Shown here in pieces: positions 16,714 to 26,273 of a stretch of DNA of 64,000 nucleotides. The translations under genes and the position numbers were made by a program. The DNA lies in NCBI GenBank assembly GCA_019420505.1, contig JAHZHC010000030.1, forward strand, positions 32,711 to 96,710, in the 5' to 3' direction. This DNA comes from Ruminococcus sp. GTDB taxonomy: Bacteria > Bacillota > Clostridia > Oscillospirales > Ruminococcaceae. Numbering within the stretch: the first letter of the stretch is position 1; every line of letters starts with the position of its first letter. The notes under the pieces were generated by a model. That model had not been told where the DNA came from, did no database searches, and saw only the letters and a program-made list of their open reading frames with translations.

Positions 16714-17448
16714 ATGATTAAACAAGATTTAAACCTATCATATCAAACAAAACAGTCCTCTCACGACATAATGAATAAACTGACCGTAAAAAACGGCAGA
16801 GTATATGTAATGAAAAACGCCGACGATACCTCATACAGCAAAATGCTTGAAATGGGAGATACATATAAAGCTCCGAACTATGCATTGATAAAGCTTGCAG
16901 CTTTAAAAGATAACAAACAGGGTTCTTTTCAATACTGGACATTAAACGGAATGATCTATTCATATGACCGTACAATATTTTTCAGCTCATGGTGCGACGC
17001 AGATTTTGAAGCAGTTTACGCTAAGAAAGAAATAACAGTAAAACCTACAGCGTTCATTTCTGATAATGTACATGAATTCGGCTTTGAAACAGCAGATAAA
17101 AGCCTCCATAAAATTACATTCCACTGTGCATTTTATATTCCTGTAGGTGTAGAATTTATATCAACCGGAATAATATTCTCACCCACAAAAGAAAATATTG
17201 AAGACCTGACTTCTGTAACAGTCTCCGAAACCTCATTAACAAATCTGCCTCCAATGACAGCAGTATCAACAGCGGAGGAAAATCAGCTGTGTAAAAAAGC
17301 AAACAATCAAGTTCTGATGTCATTGACAGGAATGAAGAACGGAGTAAGCAGATATGCAAGAACCTTCCTGATTTATAAAGAGCAAAGCAAATGCAAAGTT
17401 ACTTTTTCAGAAGGTATTGCAGGAATAATAACGTCCGCAGCACAATAA
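16714..17448 (+). CDS. Unknown 244-aa protein of the XRE-controlled cassette
   Basis: I do not recognise a named family for this 244-aa protein. Residues about 45-105 (the FQYWTLNGMIYSYDRTIFF segment and the following FEAVYA) resemble the divergent InlB B-repeat-like modules found in exported Ruminococcus proteins. The rest (KITFHCAFYIPVGVEFISTGIIF and a C-terminal KVTFSEGIAGIIT) looks beta-rich. There is no signal peptide, membrane helix or sorting signal, which is odd for such modules. AAAGGAG precedes the ATG by seven bases. A 41-aa peptide gene follows 25 bases later in the same transcript. Its role, for example as partner or immunity factor for the peptide, is speculation. Confidence 0.7.
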   Translation: MIKQDLNLSYQTKQSSHDIMNKLTVKNGRVYVMKNADDTSYSKMLEMGDTYKAPNYALIKLAALKDNKQGSFQYWTLNGMIYSYDRTIFFSSWCDADFEAVYAKKEITVKPTAFISDNVHEFGFETADKSLHKITFHCAFYIPVGVEFISTGIIFSPTKENIEDLTSVTVSETSLTNLPPMTAVSTAEENQLCKKANNQVLMSLTGMKNGVSRYARTFLIYKEQSKCKVTFSEGIAGIITSAAQ

Positions 17449-17473
17449 AAATATAAAAAGAGGAGAAGATAAA

Positions 17474-17599
17474 ATGATGACAGAATATAAGAAACCAATT
17501 GCAGAATTTTATGAATTTGAAATATCTGATGTTATTACAGCAAGCGGCGACAGCAATGTCGATGTAACTTCAACATCTAATGCAGAATTAAAGATTTAA
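17474..17599 (+). CDS. 41-aa peptide gene, acidic, Ser/Thr-rich C-terminus
   Basis: This 41-codon frame has a strong AGAGGAGA ribosome binding site seven bases upstream and a tandem ATG ATG start, and it ends just before a terminator. The peptide begins MMTEYKKPIAEFYEFEISDV, followed by ITASGDSNVDVTSTSNAELKI. The N-terminal half (KP.AEF.EFE..DVITASG) matches a pattern I recall from many short proteins of gut Firmicutes. The rest is a variable Ser/Thr/Asn/Asp tail. A leader-core arrangement typical of modified or secreted peptides is possible, but no processing enzyme is nearby. It is not long enough to judge by homology. Confidence 0.65.
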   Translation: MMTEYKKPIAEFYEFEISDVITASGDSNVDVTSTSNAELKI

Positions 17600-17618
17600 A
17601 TAAAAGATATCACGAAAA

Positions 17619-17650
17619 AGGTCAAGCTCAGAAAAGCTTGACCTCTTTCT
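17619..17650. terminator. Bidirectional terminator between the peptide gene and glgA
   Basis: AGGTCAAGCT (17619-17628) pairs perfectly with AGCTTGACCT (17635-17644). CTTTCTTAT follows on the plus strand and TTTTTCG on the minus strand. It can end both convergent transcripts. Confidence 0.85.
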
Positions 17651-17677
17651 TATATTGGTGTATGGATTATGGAGTAA

Positions 17678-19090
17678 TCAACAAAGTTCGCTGTATAAAC
17701 CAATGTAAAGCTGAGCAGATTTTTTCCAGCTGAAATCTTGCTTCAAAGCATGGTTAACAAGCTTGCCCCATCTCATTCTGTCGTCATAATATACTCTTGC
17801 CCTTGTGCATGCATCAAGCATGTCATGAGCATTGTATGTCTTGAATGTAAAACCGTTTCCTCCCGGAGCTCCTGCGTCCTGAATGCTGTCCCTAAGCCCG
17901 CCTGTCTCTCGGACAATAGGAATAGTTCCGTATCTTAATGCAATCATCTGCGCAAGTCCGCAAGGCTCGCTCTGTGAAGGCATAAGGAACATATCAGCTC
18001 CTGCATAAATCCTCTTTGACAACGACGGTACAAATCCGATAGTAACCCCCACTCTGTCAGGATAACGATAATGCATCTCCTGGAAAAAGTCCTCATAAAC
18101 CTTTTCACCTGAACCGAGTATAGCAAACTTGTATCCCAGTCTTATAATATCTTCAAATACATATTTGATAAGATCAAGACCCTTGTGTGAAACAAATCTT
18201 GTAACAATACCGATAACAGGCTCCTTGCCCGGCGCCATGCCCATCTCTTCAAGAAGCTTTGCCTTACATATCTTTTTGCCTGATTTGTCATCAATACTAA
18301 AGTTTTTCGGAATGTTCGGATCCGTTGCAGGGTTATATACATTCTGATCAATTCCGTTAAGAAATCCCGTCAGCTTATATTGCTTGTTGGCAAGTGCCCT
18401 GTCAAGACCGTGGGAATACCATGGATCAAGAATCTCCCAAGCATAGCTGGGCGAAACTGTAGTAACCTTGTCCGCAACCTCAATTGCAGCCTTCATAAAG
18501 TTTACATCTCCGTCATATGAAAGCAAATCTGTGTAGTACAGCGGAATTCCCATAAGATCATTTATCAGATCAAGACCGTATTGACCCTGATACTGAATGT
18601 TATGAATGGTGAAAACAGTCTTGATGTCCTCATATCCCGACTGATATCTGTAAAAAATATCATAATATACAGGAACCAAAGCCGTCTGCCAATCGTTAGC
18701 ATTAATAACCTGCGGCTTAAAATCAATATATTTGATAAGCTCCAGAACCGCACGTGAAAAGAAAATATACCTCTCAGCGTCATCATAAAAACCGTAAAGA
18801 CCGTTTCTCGCAAAATAATATTCATTGTCAAGCAAATAATATGTCACACCGTTTACAACGCCTGAAAATACTCCGCAGTATTGGTTTCTCCATGCAACAG
18901 GCACGGTAAAATTAGTAACATAAGTGAGCTGATCTTTTAATTCTTGTTTTATAGAACTATAGTAAGGTATTACTACTCTGCAATCATGTCCCTCTGCATT
19001 GATAGCAGCAGGAAGCGACCCTGCAACATCAGCAAGTCCGCCCGAAGCGATAAAAGGAAGCGCTTCACTGGCAGTATATAGTATGTTCAA
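17678..19090 (-). CDS. glgA: Glycogen synthase (ADP-glucose), GlgA
   Basis: The 470-aa GT5 enzyme extends alpha-1,4-glucan chains from ADP-glucose in the cytoplasm. The N-terminal domain carries ASGGLADVAGSLP (the usual KxGGLADV site with Ser in place of Lys) and a YLLDNEYYF segment. The C-terminal domain shows GIVTRFVSHKGLDLI, a PSQSEPCGLAQMIALRYG loop with the catalytic Glu, and TGGLRDSI. The start is TTG (19088-19090), with GAGGGT six bases before it. It is the last gene of the glgB-glgC-glgD-glgA operon. Confidence 0.93.
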   Translation of the reverse strand: MNILYTASEALPFIASGGLADVAGSLPAAINAEGHDCRVVIPYYSSIKQELKDQLTYVTNFTVPVAWRNQYCGVFSGVVNGVTYYLLDNEYYFARNGLYGFYDDAERYIFFSRAVLELIKYIDFKPQVINANDWQTALVPVYYDIFYRYQSGYEDIKTVFTIHNIQYQGQYGLDLINDLMGIPLYYTDLLSYDGDVNFMKAAIEVADKVTTVSPSYAWEILDPWYSHGLDRALANKQYKLTGFLNGIDQNVYNPATDPNIPKNFSIDDKSGKKICKAKLLEEMGMAPGKEPVIGIVTRFVSHKGLDLIKYVFEDIIRLGYKFAILGSGEKVYEDFFQEMHYRYPDRVGVTIGFVPSLSKRIYAGADMFLMPSQSEPCGLAQMIALRYGTIPIVRETGGLRDSIQDAGAPGGNGFTFKTYNAHDMLDACTRARVYYDDRMRWGKLVNHALKQDFSWKKSAQLYIGLYSELC

Positions 19091-19129
19091 AAGATTACCC
19101 TCTTTCTTAAATTATATTAAAACTATGCT

Positions 19130-19154
19130 AAGGGAATCCTCATTGGATTCCCTT
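19130..19154 (-). terminator. Intercistronic hairpin between glgD and glgA
   Basis: AAGGGAATCC (19130-19139) pairs perfectly with GGATTCCCTT (19145-19154) around TCATT. No U-run of terminator length follows on the minus strand. It may lower glgA expression or protect the upstream mRNA rather than fully terminate. Confidence 0.5.
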
Positions 19155-19163
19155 AAACGCTTT

Positions 19164-20291
19164 TTAAACTGATGCACCCTTTCCGACATACATCGGATAA
19201 GACGGAGCGCTTGAAAGAATGTGATTTTCAGAAATTTTAACATTCTTATCAGTGATCAGATAGTTTATTTCAGCATTATCACCGACAACAGTTCCCTGCA
19301 TAAGAATACAGTTTTTAACCTTTGTTCCCTTGCCGACTTTAACGCCTCGGAATAAAATAGAATTCTCAACTTCACCTTCAATAATACAGCCATCTGCAAT
19401 CATTGAGTTCTTGACCTTGCTGTCCAAATCATATTTAGCAGGTGCATTATCCCTTACTTTAGTGTAAATAGGTCTCTTCGGCGGATAAAGCTTGTGCGCA
19501 TTTTCAATGTTAAGAAGCTCCTGATTAGCCTTGAAATAGCTCGAAATATTTGTTATTTTGCTGAAATAATTTGAATATTCATAAGTCTTGATCTTGAGTT
19601 CACCGCATTTAGCCTGTAAAATATCCTTTTCAAAGCTTACATTTCCTCTTGAAATTGAATCCTGAATCATATCAATGAGGAAATCCTTACTCATTACAAA
19701 TATATTAAGACTTGTTGTGCAAATACCGCTGATGTCAGGCTTTATAAGTACAGACTTAACATCGCCGTCATCATTTGCATTAATAACAGTTGAGCTTTTG
19801 ATATCTTCAGAATAATAGTTTCCTGTATGAGTTACAACGGTGATATCAGCACCGCTTTCAACGTGCTGTGTAACAATCGGCTTAAAGTCCATGTTTGTTA
19901 CAATATCACAGTCAGCCAGAATTACATATTCAGCCATTGAGTGCTTAATAAAGCTCATTGCTCCGTATAGCGCCTCGATCCTGCCCCTGTAAAGTGTGCT
20001 TCCAACATTTCCGAAAGGAGGAAGAATATATAATCCGCCTTTCTTTCTTGCCAAATCCCACTCTCTCGCAGAGCCGAGATGATCAAGCAAAGACTGATAA
20101 TTGGATTTTGTAATAACTCCTACCTCTGATATTCCGCTGTTTACCATATTAGACAAAGGGAAATCTATCAAACGGTATCTTCCGCCGAAAAGAATTGAGC
20201 CCATTGTTCTGTTTTTTGTTAAATCTCCTAAGGTCGCATCATGCATATTTGCAAAAATAAGACCAAGTACATTTCCCATATTTACTCCCAT
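19164..20291 (-). CDS. glgD: GlgD, regulatory-type ADP-glucose pyrophosphorylase subunit
   Basis: The 375-aa protein is the GlgD paralogue of GlgC found in Firmicutes. It keeps the nucleotidyltransferase fold (YRLIDFPLSNMVNSGISEVGVIT, ADCDIVTNMDF) and a C-terminal left-handed beta-helix (residues about 285-360, ILFRGVKVGKGTKVKNCILMQG). The N-terminal GGxGxRL substrate loop is replaced by an IFANMHDATLGDL-type sequence, so it is unlikely to be catalytic alone. It probably forms a hetero-oligomer with the upstream GlgC and modulates its activity. GGGAGGAG stands seven bases before the ATG. Confidence 0.92.
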   Translation of the reverse strand: MGVNMGNVLGLIFANMHDATLGDLTKNRTMGSILFGGRYRLIDFPLSNMVNSGISEVGVITKSNYQSLLDHLGSAREWDLARKKGGLYILPPFGNVGSTLYRGRIEALYGAMSFIKHSMAEYVILADCDIVTNMDFKPIVTQHVESGADITVVTHTGNYYSEDIKSSTVINANDDGDVKSVLIKPDISGICTTSLNIFVMSKDFLIDMIQDSISRGNVSFEKDILQAKCGELKIKTYEYSNYFSKITNISSYFKANQELLNIENAHKLYPPKRPIYTKVRDNAPAKYDLDSKVKNSMIADGCIIEGEVENSILFRGVKVGKGTKVKNCILMQGTVVGDNAEINYLITDKNVKISENHILSSAPSYPMYVGKGASV

Positions 20292-20308
20292 TTTTAAGCT
20301 CCTCCCTT

Positions 20309-21511
20309 CTAAATATCCTCTGAAATTATAGCCTTAGGCGCAACAACTGCACCTTCAGATACATTTATATTATGACCGACAACCGCAACGCCCCAGGAAT
20401 CCTTATCCTCAATAGTTTCAGGACGTGCTCCGACCTGTGCATTTTCTCCGATAACAGAGTTTTCTCCTACAATTGCATATTCAACCTTAGCACCCTTCTT
20501 TACAACGCATCCCGGCATAAGTATGGAATCGTAAATCACAGCGCCCTCTTCAATCGTTACACTGTCAGATATCATTGAAAATTCAACTGAGCCGTCAATA
20601 TAACAGCCCTCAGTAACCATAGAGTTCTGAATTGCCGCATTCTCTCCAATGCTCTGAGGCGGCATAACAGGATTTCTTGAATAGATCTTCCATGCAGGAT
20701 CATAAAGGTCAATAGGTATGTTTGGATTAATCAGATCCATATTTGCTTCCCAAAGTGAATCAATTGTTCCAACATCCTTCCAGTAACCGTCAAAGCGATA
20801 TGCAACAAGCTTTTCTCCCGCTTCTCTCATGTTAGGAATGATGTTTTTTCCGAAGTCCTTTGTTGCTTCCTTGTCTTCCTCATTTGCAATAAGATAAGCC
20901 TTCAGCTTTGCCCATGTGAAAATATAAATACCCATAGAAGCAAGAGTAGAACGAGGATTCTTAGGCTTTTCTTCAAAGTCAATAATGTTGTCCTCTTCAT
21001 CAGTAATCATAATACCGAAACGTGAAGCCTCTTCCTTTGGAACATCAAGAACCGCAATAGTTGCGTCCGCATTCTTTTCCTTGTGGAAATTAAGCATCTT
21101 GTTGTAATCCATTTTGTAAATGTGATCTCCGGAAAGTACAACTACATATTCAGGATCATACCGCTCAATAAACGGAATATTCTGATAAATAGCATTTGCA
21201 GTTCCCGAATACCAGTTAGCGCCCGACGCCTTTTCATAAGGCGGCAATACATGAACGCCTCCGTGAATCCTGTCAAGATCCCAAGGCTGACCGTTGCCGA
21301 TGTATTCGTTCAGAACCAAAGGCTGATACTGTGTAAGTACGCCGACAGTATCAATACCTGAATTAATGCAGTTCGAAAGAGGAAAGTCAATAATTCTGTA
21401 TTTTCCTCCAAAGGGAACAGCCGGCTTAGCTACAGTCTGCGTCAAAGCGTACAGTCGTGAACCCTGTCCGCCCGCCAGAAGCATAGCTACACATTCTTTT
21501 TTGTTGAACAT
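20309..21511 (-). CDS. glgC: Glucose-1-phosphate adenylyltransferase GlgC
   Basis: The 400-aa enzyme makes ADP-glucose from glucose-1-phosphate and ATP, the committed step of glycogen synthesis. It has [37 protein letters not shown] in its N-terminal domain (key parts GGQGSRL and KPAVPFGG), [15 protein letters not shown] and a C-terminal beta-helix with hexapeptide-like repeats (residues about 290-400). Intact catalytic motifs distinguish it from GlgD. It lies between glgB and glgD with gaps of 29 and 17 bases. Confidence 0.94.
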   Translation of the reverse strand: MFNKKECVAMLLAGGQGSRLYALTQTVAKPAVPFGGKYRIIDFPLSNCINSGIDTVGVLTQYQPLVLNEYIGNGQPWDLDRIHGGVHVLPPYEKASGANWYSGTANAIYQNIPFIERYDPEYVVVLSGDHIYKMDYNKMLNFHKEKNADATIAVLDVPKEEASRFGIMITDEEDNIIDFEEKPKNPRSTLASMGIYIFTWAKLKAYLIANEEDKEATKDFGKNIIPNMREAGEKLVAYRFDGYWKDVGTIDSLWEANMDLINPNIPIDLYDPAWKIYSRNPVMPPQSIGENAAIQNSMVTEGCYIDGSVEFSMISDSVTIEEGAVIYDSILMPGCVVKKGAKVEYAIVGENSVIGENAQVGARPETIEDKDSWGVAVVGHNINVSEGAVVAPKAIISEDI

Positions 21512-21540
21512 AAAAATTCACCCACCAATATAATTTTAAT

Positions 21541-23589
21541 TTATTTCTCAGCCTTTTTCTTGGCTGATACCTTGCTTTTTTTATCTGCCTCACTTTTTGC
21601 AGCAGATTTTTTTATAGTTTTTTTAGCTTCCGCCTTACCCGAAGTCTTAGTCTGTGATTTAGATTTCACAGGCTTTTTTTCTGTTTTCTTTCGTTCGGGA
21701 GCTTTCTTTACAGTAAAATACATAGCCGAAAATGCAGGAATATCAATACAAATTGAGTTATCGAATCCGTGCATAGGAACAGGCTTTGATTTTACAGTTC
21801 CGTTTGTAACAGGACTTCCGTCCGGAGTAGTTGTATTAAATACCTCTGTATAGCTTCCCTTATAAGGCACTCCGAAACAGTAAGAAGTTCTTCCGACAGG
21901 AACAAAGTTGCACACCGCAATGATCTCATTGCCCTTTCTGTCAAATCTGCGGAATATGATAATGCTCTGCCTGTAATCATCATTGGATATCCAGCTGAAT
22001 CCCTCCCACGAGAAATCATTTTCCCACATCTGAGGATGATCCAGATAAAAATGATTAAGATTCTTCACAAATTTCTGATAATTTCTGTGATTTTCATATT
22101 CCTCGATCATGAACCATTCAAGCGGATTTTCATAATCCCACTCTCTGAACTGAGCAAATTCCGATCCCATAAAAAGCAGTTTCTTTCCGGGATGTATCAT
22201 CATATAAGCCAAAAACAGCTTAGCCTGTGCAAACTTCTGATCAGTGTCAGCACCGAACATCTTGTTCACCAGCGATGCTTTTCCATGTACAACCTCATCA
22301 TGAGAAATAGGAAGTATAAAATTCTCAGAAAACGCATAGAAGAATGAAAACGTCAGCATATCATGATGAAAAGCCCTGTGAATAGGATCCATAGACATAT
22401 ATTTAAGCATATCGTTCATCCAGCCCATGTTCCATTTGAAATTAAAACCTAAACCGCCGTCTGAAGTCGGCTTAGTTACCATTGGCCACGATGTGGATTC
22501 TTCGGCAATCATAAGTGTCTGAGGATTTCTCTCAAATACAGCCTCGTTCAGCTTATGGAAGAAATCTATAGCCTCAAGATTTTCATGTCCGCCGAATACA
22601 TTCGGAGTCCACTCTCCGTCACGTCTGTCATAATCAAGATAAAGCATAGATGCCACAGCATCAACCCTGAGACCGTCAATATGAAATTTCTCTATCCAAT
22701 ACAAAGCATTCGAAATAAGAAAAGACCTTACCTCCGGTTTTTCATAATCAAATACCCTTGTACCCCATGAAAGATGATCACTCTTTTTAGGGTCAGCATA
22801 TTCATATGCAGGACCGCCGTCAAATTCAAACAGCCCAGCCTCATCTCTCGGAAAATGTGCGGGAACCCAGTCGAGTATCACCGCAATGTCAGCGTCATGG
22901 AACATATCAATCATTTTCATTAATTCCACAGGCGTACCGAACCTTGATGTCGGAGCGTAATATCCGATTCCCTGATATCCCCATGAACCCTCGAAAGGAT
23001 ATTCCGCCAAAGGCATGAATTCTATGTGAGTATATCCCATATCCTTCAAATACGGAATGATCTTCTGCGCAAAATCAACATAACTGAAATATTCTCCGTC
23101 CGAACATTTATCCCATGAATTTATATGCACCTCATAAATGTTCATCGGACTGTCATAAATATTTTTGTTTGCCTTAGCTTTGATCCACTTGGAATCTGAC
23201 CATTTGTAATCGTCAATAGGAAATACCTTTGACCCTGTGCTCGGAGCATTTTCCATATGAGTTCCGTAAGGATCAGCCTTCATATGAAGCTTTCCGTCAC
23301 AGCCAGATACCGCATATTTATATGTGTCAAATTCCTTTGCATTTTCGATAAAAGCTTCCCATACCTCAGAATCACCTATCATCTCCATAGGATCAGCCGA
23401 CCGATCCCAGTTGTTGAAATCTCCTACGACTGAAATTTCTTGAGCATTCTTCGCCCAGACTCTGAAAAAGAAGCCTTTTTTTCCATCCTTTTCGCCCTTA
23501 TGACATCCTAAAAAATCATAAGCCATCAGATTTGTTCCCTGATGAAAAAGATGAAGGGGAAGCGCATAATTTTCAGGTATTTTATTCAT
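21541..23589 (-). CDS. glgB: 1,4-alpha-glucan branching enzyme GlgB with a basic C-terminal tail
   Basis: The 682-aa GH13 enzyme forms alpha-1,6 branches in glycogen. It has an N-terminal CBM48 (residues about 40-125, RVWAKNAQEISVVGDFNNWDR). The GH13 barrel shows GIGYYAPTSRFG, the nucleophile segment DGLRVDAVASMLY, the acid/base Glu in LMIAEESTSWP and the stabiliser in ILPISHDEVVHGK. The last about 55 residues are a Lys/Ala/Ser-rich tail (KKPVKSKSQTKTSGKAEAKK and further Lys repeats) not expected in a branching enzyme. GGAGGA stands eight bases before the ATG. First gene of the operon. Confidence 0.94.
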   Translation of the reverse strand: MNKIPENYALPLHLFHQGTNLMAYDFLGCHKGEKDGKKGFFFRVWAKNAQEISVVGDFNNWDRSADPMEMIGDSEVWEAFIENAKEFDTYKYAVSGCDGKLHMKADPYGTHMENAPSTGSKVFPIDDYKWSDSKWIKAKANKNIYDSPMNIYEVHINSWDKCSDGEYFSYVDFAQKIIPYLKDMGYTHIEFMPLAEYPFEGSWGYQGIGYYAPTSRFGTPVELMKMIDMFHDADIAVILDWVPAHFPRDEAGLFEFDGGPAYEYADPKKSDHLSWGTRVFDYEKPEVRSFLISNALYWIEKFHIDGLRVDAVASMLYLDYDRRDGEWTPNVFGGHENLEAIDFFHKLNEAVFERNPQTLMIAEESTSWPMVTKPTSDGGLGFNFKWNMGWMNDMLKYMSMDPIHRAFHHDMLTFSFFYAFSENFILPISHDEVVHGKASLVNKMFGADTDQKFAQAKLFLAYMMIHPGKKLLFMGSEFAQFREWDYENPLEWFMIEEYENHRNYQKFVKNLNHFYLDHPQMWENDFSWEGFSWISNDDYRQSIIIFRRFDRKGNEIIAVCNFVPVGRTSYCFGVPYKGSYTEVFNTTTPDGSPVTNGTVKSKPVPMHGFDNSICIDIPAFSAMYFTVKKAPERKKTEKKPVKSKSQTKTSGKAEAKKTIKKSAAKSEADKKSKVSAKKKAEK

Positions 23590-23750
23590 TGCCAGAGTCC
23601 TCCAAAAATCGGATCTTTTTATTTTTTCTGAATTTTAATTATTACAAGTCTTCAATATAATCTGCTGTCTTAACATATCTTCAGGAAATATAAAACATCC
23701 GTTTTAACTTATAAAAAACAATTTGTTTTCTATTATTTTCTTATACATTT

Positions 23751-23779
23751 ATTTTAACGCATATTGCAATTTTTTGCAA
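23751..23779 (-). promoter_or_regulatory. Candidate glg operon promoter
   Basis: Minus-strand TTGCAA (plus 23774-23779) and TAAAAT (23751-23756) are 17 bases apart. The -35 box lies in an inverted repeat ATTGCAA/TTGCAAT (23764-23780). The predicted leader is about 155 bases. Apart from this, the 284-base gap is A/T-rich with nothing else recognised. Confidence 0.4.
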
Positions 23780-23873
23780 TAGTTTTAGTAATTATTTTCA
23801 ACATGTCACAGTTTTCAACACATGATTTTGTGCAATTTTAACAATAAATAAACCGCATAAAGCCATAAAAGAT

Positions 23874-26168
23874 TTACTGAATATTACTTTTCGTCTCAAC
23901 CTTTACAATTATAACAGAAATGTCGTCTCTTTTATGGTCTTTATATTTCTCCATAGCAGCCTCTCCGATTTTCTGAGCAAGCTCCCGAGGATCGGCGTCA
24001 CATGACTTTCTGAGCAAGCTGATTCCGTGTCTCACAACATTTTCATCTACCCCGTCAGAAGTCATTATAATATAATCTCCTCCGAATATCTTTATATCTG
24101 AAATATCGGGAATACAATCAGACAGAATCCCTGCCGGAAATGCCTGCCCCCCGATCGCTTTAACGGATTCATCTCTGTAAAGATAAGAAACGCAGGCGCC
24201 TGATTTAAGAAACTCTGCAATTCCGCCGCACAAATCCAGTTTAAGTATATCAAGAGTAGCAAAGGATTCTTCCCAGCCCTTTACCCGAAGTATGGAATTT
24301 ATCAATCTGTGTGCAGTGCTCAGAGATACACCTGCTTTTAACAGCCTTGACGCAAGATTCACCGCAAACATAGAATCAAGCTTTGCTCTCTTTCCTGTTC
24401 CCATTCCGTCAGATAAAATAATATATCTTTCTCCCGTGCTTAGCGACAGCATATCAAAAGAATCTCCGGAATATTCATTGTCATTGCAGGACGCCTGAAA
24501 ACTTCCGGTTCTTAATTCAAGCAAGGGCTGTTCGGTGAATGACAGCTTCGTAACACGGTCAACTGAAGTAATAACAGGCAAATCAAAATCGCATTCCGTT
24601 ATAGAGCTTATCCCGGTAGTAAGTCTGACCCTGTCGCCTCGGAATACAGAAGAAAGAAATACCTCCACCCTCTGATTCCTGTTTTCGTCAACAAAAACAC
24701 ATGCCTTTGCATTAGGATATCCTAAATGGGAAAAATAATCCCTCACCTGTGCGGAAAGCGATGAATCAATTGACCTTACCTGACCGACTCTGTAAGACAA
24801 ATCGCTTAAAATATCTTCCATTGAAGCAAGCTGTTCCGTAACAAGCTCACGCATTTCCTTCAAATGAATACTATTAGCCTTTTCAGCCAGAAATTCTTTA
24901 TAAAGTTCATTAAACGTATATTCCATGTCAGCGGCCTTGCTGCAAACAGGCAGATGTTTGTCAATATCAATGGCGCTTATCCCATTATAACACAAAATTG
25001 TATTTTCCAATTCGGAAAAAGCACTTAGCGTATATTCCCTGTTCTTTTTCCAGCAGCCCTGAAACATACTGCATCCTGAGCATACTGCCATACAAACCTG
25101 CCGTTTTAAATCCGTGTCCTTGGATTTCCTGTCAATAGCGGCTGAAACCAAAGTTATCTGACTCCTGATATCCGACAATGTGTGCGAAGCAAAGCTCAGT
25201 CTTGCAGAAGCCGTCTGACCTACCAGATCAATAGAGTTTCTTGCCCCCATTACTCTTCCCGCTGCCCTTTTTATCAGAGAAACAGGTACTGCAATATAAA
25301 TCATAGAACCGATAAGCAGGTCAGCAAACATAAAAAAAGTATCTCCGTTTATTCCAATCGCTACAAGGCTTATCAGTGATATCCCCAGAAAGGAAAGTAC
25401 GGTAATAAGAGCCCCGAATTGTAAAAACGCACCGCATATAAGCCCCGACGTAGCCAAAAGCAAGGTATTTTTAGCAAGCAAAGGATTGCAGAGAAGCACT
25501 CCGCAGGTAGTAAGCGCTCCCATAACCGCCCCTCCTGCATTCCGATACTTTCTGACTCCGCATAAAATACCGAACGTTCCCGCAGCCCTTCCGAGATTAA
25601 TTACAGGAACAGGAGCAGCGCTTAACGTTGCGATTACCATAATATAAATGATTCCGCCGAAAATACCGTTTATTCCGCTTAACTCAAAAGAACCGTCATT
25701 GTCACGTCTCTGTACTATTGTTTTCATTACAAAAACAACACACCCGCACAATAATGCACTGAGCATTCTCATGGAAGTCGTATATGTATCTCCCGGCAAA
25801 GCAACCGACATAACCGAGCCGAACAGTATCATAATTGCCGAAGTCAGTAAGCTTATAAAAATAGGGTTTTCATTTTTTCTTGAATCATTTAAAATCAGCC
25901 GCACAACTGCAATAACAAGCATTGAACAAAGCTGTACAATGCCTGCCTCAAGACTACCCTGAATTATGTAAGCACAAACCGAACCAATAAATGCAGGAAT
26001 TATATTTACTCCCGAAATAACCGAAACCGCCACATTCATTGAAGACGGAAACCCCAACAGCTTTCCGAATGCCGCAATAAACGATGCCGCTCCCGATATG
26101 CTCCATAAAATCCTGCTGTCTGTGCCTTTGCTTATATTAACCTTTACTCTGTCCTTAACCTTTAACAT
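23874..26168 (-). CDS. spoIIE: Stage II sporulation protein E (SpoIIE) phosphatase
   Basis: The 764-aa protein has about ten hydrophobic segments in residues 25-310, a central regulatory region (about 320-540) and a C-terminal PP2C-type Ser/Thr phosphatase domain (about 545-755). The phosphatase domain has ILSDGMGTGKRAKLDS, FATLDILKLDL, GGDYIIMTSDGVDENV and a final KRDDISVIIVKV with the metal-binding Asp residues. SpoIIE dephosphorylates SpoIIAA to activate sigma-F in the forespore and joins the polar septum. The central part contains a Cys cluster (CMAVCSGCSMFQGCW). A full-length copy supports an endospore-forming host. The ribosome binding site is weak. Confidence 0.92.
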   Translation of the reverse strand: MLKVKDRVKVNISKGTDSRILWSISGAASFIAAFGKLLGFPSSMNVAVSVISGVNIIPAFIGSVCAYIIQGSLEAGIVQLCSMLVIAVVRLILNDSRKNENPIFISLLTSAIMILFGSVMSVALPGDTYTTSMRMLSALLCGCVVFVMKTIVQRRDNDGSFELSGINGIFGGIIYIMVIATLSAAPVPVINLGRAAGTFGILCGVRKYRNAGGAVMGALTTCGVLLCNPLLAKNTLLLATSGLICGAFLQFGALITVLSFLGISLISLVAIGINGDTFFMFADLLIGSMIYIAVPVSLIKRAAGRVMGARNSIDLVGQTASARLSFASHTLSDIRSQITLVSAAIDRKSKDTDLKRQVCMAVCSGCSMFQGCWKKNREYTLSAFSELENTILCYNGISAIDIDKHLPVCSKAADMEYTFNELYKEFLAEKANSIHLKEMRELVTEQLASMEDILSDLSYRVGQVRSIDSSLSAQVRDYFSHLGYPNAKACVFVDENRNQRVEVFLSSVFRGDRVRLTTGISSITECDFDLPVITSVDRVTKLSFTEQPLLELRTGSFQASCNDNEYSGDSFDMLSLSTGERYIILSDGMGTGKRAKLDSMFAVNLASRLLKAGVSLSTAHRLINSILRVKGWEESFATLDILKLDLCGGIAEFLKSGACVSYLYRDESVKAIGGQAFPAGILSDCIPDISDIKIFGGDYIIMTSDGVDENVVRHGISLLRKSCDADPRELAQKIGEAAMEKYKDHKRDDISVIIVKVETKSNIQ

Positions 26169-26273
26169 CCTGACACCACATCCTATAAAATATTATTGCT
26201 GATAATATTTTACCAAAAGCATGTGGAGTTTTTTGTCATATCCGGTTTGTCCGAAAAAATCCTTGAATAAATC

